A stretch of 5,345 bases of DNA from Gammaproteobacteria bacterium (GTDB lineage: Bacteria > Pseudomonadota > Gammaproteobacteria > UBA9214), in NCBI GenBank assembly GCA_030635865.1, contig DAOVYA010000133.1:1-5345 (forward strand), written 5' to 3'. The position numbers and the translations under genes were made by a program. Under the pieces are notes generated by a model. It did no database searches, was not told the DNA's origin, and saw nothing but the letters and a program-made list of their open reading frames with translations. How positions within the stretch are numbered: position 1 is the first letter of the stretch; each line of letters starts with the position of its first letter. This document shows, in pieces, positions 1 through 4,162 of this stretch.

Positions 1-249
1 AATACACCCAGCAGGGATAATTAGATATACGGGTATATACGTACATGACTGACACCAGAATCAGGCTCGTCTGACAGACACCTGCAAGCGGTATATCACC
101 AAACGCTAAACGACCGGAAAGGGTCGATAGTCGCCGTTTAGCCTTTTCTAATATTAGCGCCTGATGAACTTCCGAGAACGACCCAAATCGGACGTTCAGA
201 GGGAATTTTTCAGGGCTTTTGCCCAAGGGCGGCACCCGGAAAATAGAGA
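1..249. other. Gene-free left edge with small palindromes
   Basis: I see no credible coding region here. The stretch contains a 6+2+6 inverted repeat (ATATAC-GG-GTATAT, 25-38) that could be a small operator. It also has a near-identical direct repeat TGACTGACACC (46-56) and TGACAGACACC (72-82). The hairpin at 105-142 is listed separately. A short GGGC-TTTT-GCCC stem (213-224) lies just beyond the stop codon of the leftward regulator gene, but on that strand no T run follows it, so it is not a convincing terminator. Confidence 0.5.
105..147 (+). terminator. Candidate hairpin with T run, rightward
   Basis: GCTAAACG (105-112) pairs perfectly with CGTTTAGC (135-142), and CTTTT follows on the + strand. 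The 22-base loop can form a competing inner stem CGACC (111-115) with GGTCG (122-126). It could end transcription of a rightward gene lying before the window. The stem is only half G+C and the loop is long, so this is a weak call. Confidence 0.3.
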
Positions 250-1173
250 TCATACCGGCAAGAGCCCGGGCCAGCGACCAGGCTTCGACACACAGGCCTG
301 GAACAGCTCGATAAACTGCTGCTGGTAACGGCGCAGATATTTCCCTTTCGGGTAGGCGATTTTAGTAACTTCCCAGGGGAACAGGTTGCTGAGGTCATGT
401 ATGACCAGATCACGATCCTGCTTTGGCGTGTAGGCCAGACTCGCAATGATACCTATGCCCATGCCTTCACGGACGTAGGTTTTGATCACATCCGTATCGG
501 CGGCACTGAGCACAACCCGGGGCTTGAGACCATGCTTTGCAAACGTATCATTGAAGTGCCCGCTACCGGTGAAGCCGAAGGTATAGGTAATGATGGGATA
601 GTTGCATAAGGCTTTCAGCGTCAGGCGCCGGCGTTCCAGCAAAGGGTGATTGGACTGGACAATGAGCGAGCGATTCCATTTGTAGCACGGGACGGCGGTA
701 AGTTGCGGATGCTCAGCCAGGTTCTCGGTGCAGATCGAGAAATCAACCAGATCATCGAGAGCCATTTCCACCAGTTGTTGCGGCGTACCTTGATGGATTT
801 GCAATTCCACCTCGGGGTAGGCCTTGTTGAAGATTTTGATTGCCGGCGGCAATACATAACGGGCCTGCGTATGGGTAGTACCGATACGCAGCACGCCACT
901 GGATTGTTCCACATGGTCACGGCCCACATCCAGGATGTTGTGAGTCTCTGCCAGGGCCCTGCGGGCATATTGCACCACCTGCTCACCCGCCTTGGTCAAA
1001 CCAGTCAGGCGTTTGCCCTTGCGCACGAAAAGCTGCACGCCAAGTTCATCTTCCAGATGCCGTATATGCTGAGAGACGGCGGGTTGCACCAGATTGAGCT
1101 GCTCGGCGGCACGGCTGACACTGAAGCCGCTTTCCACAAGGGCTATCAACGAACGCAGATTTCTCAGTTCCAT
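250..1173 (-). CDS. cysB: CysB-type LysR-family transcriptional regulator
   Basis: This is a LysR-family DNA-binding regulator of 307 residues, very close to CysB, the activator of sulfate assimilation and cysteine synthesis genes (about 324 residues in E. coli). Residues 1-60 form the winged helix-turn-helix, with the AAEQLNLVQPAVSQHIRHLE recognition region. The effector domain keeps the CysB signature TTHTQARY, and T100, T102, Q103 and T149 fall at the same numbers as the sulfate-pocket residues known in enterobacterial CysB. It also keeps CYKWNRS, YPIITYTFGFTG and ADTDVIKTYVREGMGIGIIAS. In CysB the inducer is N-acetylserine or O-acetylserine, with sulfide or thiosulfate as antagonists; I infer similar sensing here. 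The start aligns with the CysB start, although no clear Shine-Dalgarno precedes it. The C-terminus is about 17 residues shorter. A LysR-type palindrome overlaps the start codon, which suggests self-repression. A close paralogue (Cbl-like) is the main alternative. Confidence 0.9.
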   Translation of the reverse strand: MELRNLRSLIALVESGFSVSRAAEQLNLVQPAVSQHIRHLEDELGVQLFVRKGKRLTGLTKAGEQVVQYARRALAETHNILDVGRDHVEQSSGVLRIGTTHTQARYVLPPAIKIFNKAYPEVELQIHQGTPQQLVEMALDDLVDFSICTENLAEHPQLTAVPCYKWNRSLIVQSNHPLLERRRLTLKALCNYPIITYTFGFTGSGHFNDTFAKHGLKPRVVLSAADTDVIKTYVREGMGIGIIASLAYTPKQDRDLVIHDLSNLFPWEVTKIAYPKGKYLRRYQQQFIELFQACVSKPGRWPGLLPV

Positions 1174-1207
1174 ATCATGTAATTTGATATTAATGAATAA
1201 TATATCA
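1172..1207. promoter_or_regulatory. LysR-type operator, three half-sites
   Basis: ATATCA (1172-1177) and TGATAT (1185-1190) form a perfect inverted repeat around 7 bases, giving T1175-N11-A1187, the classic LysR-family motif. A third half-site ATATCA (1202-1207) repeats the first at a 30-bp interval, about three helical turns. Relative to the candidate promoter at 1209-1237, the palindrome centre is near -63 and the third half-site near -40. These match the usual recognition and activation sites of LysR regulators. The palindrome also covers the start codon of the cysB-like gene, so the same binding could repress that gene. Binding by this CysB is inferred. Confidence 0.55.
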
Positions 1208-1208
1208 T

Positions 1209-1237
1209 TTTACATTATTTACGTGCTTGCCGATACT
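1209..1237 (+). promoter_or_regulatory. Candidate sigma-70 promoter of the DsrC-like gene
   Basis: TTTACA (1209-1214) matches the -35 consensus at five of six bases. After a 17-base spacer, GATACT (1232-1237) matches -10 at four of six. Transcription would begin near 1244, leaving a leader of about 139 bases. The weak -10 fits a promoter that needs an activator, and the LysR-type sites end just upstream of the -35. Confidence 0.4.
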
Positions 1238-1260
1238 GGAACGGAAACAGGGTAACCGCA

Positions 1261-1354
1261 GCAGCACGCAGAATGCGTTGATCGGGGGAATACCCCGGCA
1301 ACAGCATGTCGTGGCGATTGACGGAGGCCCTGTCTGGAAGCGAGCCAGCTTTCC
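1261..1354 (+). other. Structured leader of the DsrC-like gene
   Basis: The predicted 5' leader has three short hairpins in a row: ACGCA-GAA-TGCGT (1266-1278), CGGGG-GAATA-CCCCG (1283-1297), and GGAAGC (1336-1341) with GCTTTCC (1348-1354), the last with one bulge. They do not match any riboswitch I recognise. They may tune translation or be incidental. Confidence 0.25.
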
Positions 1355-1370
1355 GAGCAGGCGCAACACA

Positions 1371-1376
1371 GGAGAA
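1371..1376 (+). promoter_or_regulatory. Shine-Dalgarno that sets the DsrC-like start
   Basis: GGAGAA lies 6 bases before the ATG at 1383. It favours this start over the in-frame ATG at 1227, whose extra 52 residues do not resemble the DsrC family. Confidence 0.7.
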
Positions 1377-1382
1377 AGTGAA

Positions 1383-1724
1383 ATGCAAACCAGCAGTACG
1401 CAGCATCTTTATTCACACCAAGCACCGCTTTTGTTCGATGAGGATGGTTTTTTGATTGACCCGAACCACTGGACCGAAGAGCTGGCCAGCGAGCTTGCCG
1501 AAGCCGCCGGTATTCCACAGCTAAACGGCGCCCATTGGCGGATTATCCACTTTATTCGCGAACGCCACCTGCGTTGTGGCGCAATGCCGCCGATGCGCAT
1601 TATCTGCCGCAAGCTCGGAACAGAACGTGACGCTGTGAAAGGCCTGTTTGGCGGCTGCCGCAAATTATGGACTATCGCCGGCCTGCCCAACCCTGGCGAA
1701 GAAGCCAAGACATATATGGACTAA
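1383..1724 (+). CDS. DsrC/TusE-family protein lacking both redox cysteines
   Basis: This 113-residue cytoplasmic protein belongs to the DsrC/TusE family. Family hallmarks in order are LLFDEDGFLIDPNHWTEELA (residues 16-35), HWRIIHFIRERH (51-62), PPMRIICRKLG (69-79) and the C-terminal IAGLPNP (98-104). DsrC carries sulfur in dissimilatory sulfite reduction or sulfur oxidation through two cysteines on its C-terminal arm, while TusE uses only the penultimate one for tRNA 2-thiouridine synthesis. Here W96 stands where the upstream cysteine belongs, and E106/E107 plus a tail ending AKTYMD replace the terminal Cys-Val. The turn before the arm (LFGGCRKLW) is also about two residues shorter. The remaining cysteines (C65, C75, C92) are elsewhere. 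Sulfur transfer by the known mechanism is therefore unlikely. Family literature describes cysteine-poor DsrC paralogues with a proposed regulatory role, and the family has a helix-turn-helix-like region, so DNA or partner binding is plausible. The divergent cysB and its operator suggest sulfur-responsive expression. Confidence 0.85.
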   Translation: MQTSSTQHLYSHQAPLLFDEDGFLIDPNHWTEELASELAEAAGIPQLNGAHWRIIHFIRERHLRCGAMPPMRIICRKLGTERDAVKGLFGGCRKLWTIAGLPNPGEEAKTYMD

Positions 1725-1759
1725 GATTCAGCATTTCTTTCCTTGTCGACTCCCAAGGA

Positions 1760-1799
1760 AAAACTGCAGACTGCGCAAACTGCCAGTCTGCAGTTTTTT
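1760..1799 (+). terminator. Rho-independent terminator of the DsrC-like gene
   Basis: CTGCAGACTG (1764-1773) pairs perfectly with CAGTCTGCAG (1784-1793) around a 10-base loop, and TTTTTT follows (1794-1799). The A run just before the stem extends the helix and could let it work weakly in the other direction. It sits 35 bases after the DsrC-like stop codon, so that gene is probably transcribed alone. Confidence 0.88.
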
Positions 1800-1838
1800 G
1801 CCGGCATAAACGCCCAGTCCGACGGCTAGCCATCCAGG

Positions 1839-1969
1839 GGTAATGTCAAGTTAAGGTAAATCCAGCGCAAATGAAGTCCAATTACACGCTCTCCACATCC
1901 ATAAATCAACGGTTTAGCATTGCCTAGCCGTTCTCTTTAGGCGCTAAAATCAGTTAACTTGACAGTACC
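1839..1969. mobile_element. 131-bp element with terminal inverted repeats (MITE-like)
   Basis: TGTCAAGTTAA (1844-1854) is a perfect inverted copy of TTAACTTGACA (1954-1964). With one mismatch at 1843/1965 the match extends outward to GGTA...TACC, giving 16-bp ends with 15 matches. The interior has no reading frame. It contains a bulged hairpin AACGG..CCGTT (1908-1932) and a small hairpin TTTAG-GCG-CTAAA (1936-1948). The size and layout suit a miniature inverted-repeat element or the internally deleted remains of an insertion sequence. Read inward from the right, the end begins GGTACTGT, loosely like the GGNNCTGT ends of IS6-family elements, but that link is weak. I find no matching target duplication: the 8 bases on each side differ. 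A two-armed regulatory structure is the alternative. Confidence 0.5.
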
Positions 1970-2348
1970 TTTATGACTCATCCCATTGGCCGGTGGTATC
2001 TGCAAACAAATCCGAAAGTTGTGCAGGGATAAGGAGTCGGCGTGCAATGACAGGAAAAGCTGTAATTACCACTATAGAATTGTACCCATCAACTACTGGA
2101 GCATGAATTGACTTCTTACACATCAACCTATATATAACAATGCATACACGCGTCAGAAACCTGACAGTTTCCGGCGGCAGAATGTGCTCCGATCCGTAGA
2201 GTATACCTGTCAGATTACACGTTCCGATGCCACAGCCACCAGGCACATCATCGGAGCTTCTTTAACTGGCCTATTGGTAATTAAAGACTTGAAAACATTT
2301 CGAACAGCGCGTGTGAGTTTTATAACAACCGAGAGAGGTATAGCCTGA
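1970..2348. other. Intergenic region before fnr, no confident gene
   Basis: This stretch separates the inverted-repeat element from the fnr-like gene. A leftward open frame of 91 codons (1971-2246) resembles nothing I know and lacks a clear start signal. Overlapping short inverted repeats built on CTGAC/GTCAG lie at 2152-2213. CTTTAA (2260-2265) faces TTAAAG (2281-2286) and may be an operator. I cannot assign a promoter with confidence: TATAAC (2321-2326) is the best -10-like match but lies too close to the ribosome binding site GAGAGAGG (2331-2338). Confidence 0.45.
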
Positions 2349-3071
2349 ATGGACGCCTATTATTGCCCATGCGCTGTCAAATGTGTCATGTGTGCCAGGA
2401 ATACGCTGTACGGGGATTTACCCGAGGAGGCGGCATGCATTGTTGAGAAAATGCTGCATAAACAGGTCTATAAAAAGGGAGAGGTATTATTCAGGGAGGG
2501 TGATACTTGCTCGCACCTCTTTGCCCTGAGTAGCGGGCAGGTAAAATTGAGCTACTACATGCCTGACGGGAGGGAGCAGATCATTGGCCTGGGCATTCCC
2601 GGTTATTTATTAGGGTTCGACACATTAAGTGATGAGACCTATACCTATACCGCGAGTGCCCTGTCGAAGGCACATGTATGCATGATTCGACAAGGGGATC
2701 TGATGGATAAATCAAAAAGTCACCAGGACATCACCATACGCCATCTCGATGACCACAACAACGAATTGAAACAAACCCGGGAACTGCTGCGCGTGATAGG
2801 TGGTAAAACGGCGACCGAGAAAACGGCATCCTTTATCCTCTCGGTAGTGCCTCACAAAGACCTCGGGGACTGTAAATTTGACATGCCGTTTTCCCGCCAT
2901 GAAATCGCCGACTTTCTTGGGCTCAGCATGGAAACGGTAAGTCGTGTAATGGCCGAACTAAAACGCGCCGGCATTATCCATGCCCCGCGCGGCACCATGG
3001 AAATCCGGGACGCGAGTCGCCTGCGTAATGTCGCATCTGGCACTGGTAATCCCCTGGACATAGACGACTAA
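2349..3071 (+). CDS. fnr: Fnr-type oxygen-responsive transcriptional regulator (Crp/Fnr family)
   Basis: This 240-residue protein has the Crp/Fnr layout: a cysteine-rich N-terminus, a cyclic-nucleotide-binding-type beta barrel (about residues 35-120, with GEVLFREGD and SGQVKLSYYMPDGREQI), a dimerisation helix (about 127-150) and a C-terminal helix-turn-helix (FSRHEIADFLGLSMETVSRVMAELK, 181-205). The recognition helix keeps E195, S198 and R199, equivalent to E209, S212 and R213 of E. coli FNR, which read TTGAT half-sites. Fnr proteins hold an oxygen-labile [4Fe-4S] cluster by three N-terminal cysteines and one central one. C111 (HVCMI) matches the central ligand C122. The N-terminal cysteines are C6, C8, C12 and C15, a spacing unlike the usual CX2CX5C or CX2CX7C. 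An in-frame TGA directly precedes the ATG, so no upstream codons were missed. GAGAGAGG 10 bases upstream supports the start. Anaerobic activation is inferred; a perfect target box lies 226 bp beyond the stop codon. Confidence 0.88.
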   Translation: MDAYYCPCAVKCVMCARNTLYGDLPEEAACIVEKMLHKQVYKKGEVLFREGDTCSHLFALSSGQVKLSYYMPDGREQIIGLGIPGYLLGFDTLSDETYTYTASALSKAHVCMIRQGDLMDKSKSHQDITIRHLDDHNNELKQTRELLRVIGGKTATEKTASFILSVVPHKDLGDCKFDMPFSRHEIADFLGLSMETVSRVMAELKRAGIIHAPRGTMEIRDASRLRNVASGTGNPLDIDD

Positions 3072-3206
3072 TTGCAGACGCGGAGTTTGTGTACTTGACT
3101 GACTGACTGGTTAATTTTCGCCCGGGTCTTTTCATCCGGTTAGCCTTTGCCACTAACCTGGCTGGTGAGTGGCCTTCGGCAGAAATATTCCAGGATACGA
3201 TGGGCT

Positions 3207-3246
3207 GGTTCTGCCGATGAGGCAAAGCAGGAACCATTTATTATTC
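3207..3246 (+). terminator. Candidate terminator after fnr
   Basis: GGTTCTGCC (3207-3215) pairs with GCAGGAACC (3227-3235) through GGTTC/GAACC and TGC/GCA with one bulged base; an inner TGCC/GGCA pairing competes. ATTTATTATTC follows, which is T-rich but not a pure run. A smaller hairpin GGTTAG/CTAACC lies upstream at 3138-3158. Termination here would separate fnr from the PepSY gene, which has its own control region. Confidence 0.45.
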
Positions 3247-3296
3247 ATATACCTATGCGTATGCATATGGACCGGGTGGCTTCAATTCGCAAATAG

Positions 3297-3310
3297 TTGA
3301 TCCAAATCAA
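3297..3310. promoter_or_regulatory. Perfect Fnr box (TTGAT-N4-ATCAA)
   Basis: TTGAT (3297-3301), CCAA, ATCAA (3306-3310) matches the Fnr consensus at all ten defined positions. Its centre is 3303.5. A -10-like TAAACT at 3332-3337 would place transcription start near 3344-3345, so the box would sit at about -41, the standard class II activation position. An alternative extended -10, TGG-TATAGA (3346-3354), would put the box near -57. Either suits activation of the gene starting at 3390. The Fnr-like protein encoded just upstream has the residues needed to bind it. Confidence 0.8.
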
Positions 3311-3378
3311 CCCCCGCAATAAACAGATAAGTAAACTGTGCCCACTGGTATAGATGCACAAATTATTGTTCTCCTGTA

Positions 3379-3384
3379 GAGAGG
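3379..3384 (+). promoter_or_regulatory. Shine-Dalgarno that sets the PepSY gene start
   Basis: GAGAGG lies 5 bases before the ATG at 3390. It favours that start over the in-frame ATG at 3354, and starting at 3390 gives a proper signal peptide. Confidence 0.65.
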
Positions 3385-3389
3385 CAGAA

Positions 3390-3959
3390 ATGAATGTGAT
3401 AAACAGATATTTACTTTTCATGGTCGTTGCCCTATCCACGGCCCTTGCCGGGATCGCCGCGCCTGTGGCCGTGCGGGCTGAGGTCAGTGGCGCTGGCGCT
3501 CTGGTACAAAAATTTGTCGATGCAGGTGGCCGATCCAGCGAATATATCACCAGCAAGGTCGACGCAGCGGGTTTCAATGATGTGTACTACGTCGGATTCG
3601 AGCACGGTCTATACGACATCAAGGCCCGTAATCCGGATGGCCAATACGTCGCAATCAAACTCGATCCAAAGACCGGCGAACTGCTAAAGGATCCCGGGAC
3701 CGGGAAGGTACGCTATAAAACGGTTACCCCGCCCGACCCGGATGCAACGCCTCTATCCTGGGAGGGCATCATCAGCCAAATCAAGGATGAGGGTTATGTG
3801 GAAGTGTATGCGATCCATTATGATCACCAACTGTACGAAGTACTTGCCCGGGATGCGCAAAACCGGGTATTCGAACTCTTCGTTAACCCCAATACCGGTG
3901 AGTTACTGAGGCATCCCACGACCGGTAAGCCGTTATCGGAACGCGTTGACAACAAATGA
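3390..3959 (+). CDS. Secreted protein with two PepSY-like repeats
   Basis: This 189-residue protein starts with a Sec signal peptide: N5/R6, a hydrophobic core at about residues 7-28, and a likely cleavage after VRA (28-30), so the mature form should be periplasmic. It then has two copies of a 47-residue unit (53-99 and 127-173) that align without gaps, offset by 74 residues, with 16 identical positions. Each unit has G-[FY]-x2-[DE]-V-Y, H-x-L-Y-[DE] and ends in P-x-T-G-E-L-L, the pattern of PepSY domains. A proline-rich linker (TPPDPDATP, about 113-121) joins them, and each unit is followed by a P-x-TGK stretch. PepSY domains occur in peptidase inhibitors and many periplasmic or membrane proteins; their ligand here is unknown. 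There is no cysteine and no haem or metal motif. The perfect Fnr box upstream suggests production when oxygen is low. I do not recognise a characterised orthologue. Confidence 0.8.
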   Translation: MNVINRYLLFMVVALSTALAGIAAPVAVRAEVSGAGALVQKFVDAGGRSSEYITSKVDAAGFNDVYYVGFEHGLYDIKARNPDGQYVAIKLDPKTGELLKDPGTGKVRYKTVTPPDPDATPLSWEGIISQIKDEGYVEVYAIHYDHQLYEVLARDAQNRVFELFVNPNTGELLRHPTTGKPLSERVDNK

Positions 3960-3985
3960 ACTGGTTATAGCGGAGCGTTACATGA

Positions 3986-4013
3986 CCTGACGCCGGCCAC
4001 AATGGGTGTCAGG
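3986..4013 (+). terminator. Hairpin after the PepSY gene, possible terminator
   Basis: CCTGACGCC (3986-3994) pairs with GGTGTCAGG (4005-4013) over nine positions, including one G-T pair, around a 10-base loop. The first T run (TTTT, 4020-4023) comes 6 bases after the stem, so intrinsic termination would be poor. It may instead protect the transcript's 3' end. Confidence 0.4.
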
Positions 4014-4113
4014 CACTGTGTTTTCACCGCCGAAGTTTCCTGCGTTATCGACGGGTCAGCCAACTCGCCGGCATATATGTAATACACCGCATAATCACTC
4101 ATGCTAAAGTATC

Positions 4114-4119
4114 TATAGT
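4114..4119 (+). promoter_or_regulatory. Possible -10 of hemN
   Basis: TATAGT (4114-4119) matches the -10 consensus at five of six bases and would start transcription about 37 bases before the hemN ATG. No good -35 lies 16-18 bases upstream, which could mean an activator is needed. I see no TTGAT-N4-ATCAA site in 3960-4162, so direct Fnr control is not evident. Confidence 0.3.
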
Positions 4120-4162
4120 ATATCTGTGATAAGCGTAGCGCACGCTCGAGAGACACCAGCCA

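Noticed and set aside
213..224. GGGC-TTTT-GCCC as terminator of the cysB-like gene
   Set aside because: On the leftward strand no T run follows the stem, and the stem is only 4 bp.
646..1182. 178-codon rightward open frame inside the cysB-like gene
   Set aside because: It lies antisense to a clearly conserved LysR gene and its product resembles nothing; it is a by-product of codon bias.
1227..1382. In-frame N-terminal extension of the DsrC-like protein
   Set aside because: The extra 52 residues do not resemble the family, overlap the promoter, and the ATG at 1383 has a good Shine-Dalgarno.
2108..2126. TTGAC...ATCAA before fnr as an Fnr autoregulation site
   Set aside because: The half-sites are 9 bases apart instead of 4 and one is imperfect.
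1971..2246. 91-codon leftward open frame in the gap before fnr
   Set aside because: No family resemblance, no good ribosome binding site and atypical composition; it also begins at the edge of the inverted-repeat element. I leave the region as non-coding.
3097..3108. Three GACT units as a tandem repeat
   Set aside because: Too short to be meaningful.
3354..3389. Earlier in-frame start of the PepSY gene
   Set aside because: It would put a cysteine and acidic residues before the signal peptide; the ATG at 3390 has a better ribosome binding site.
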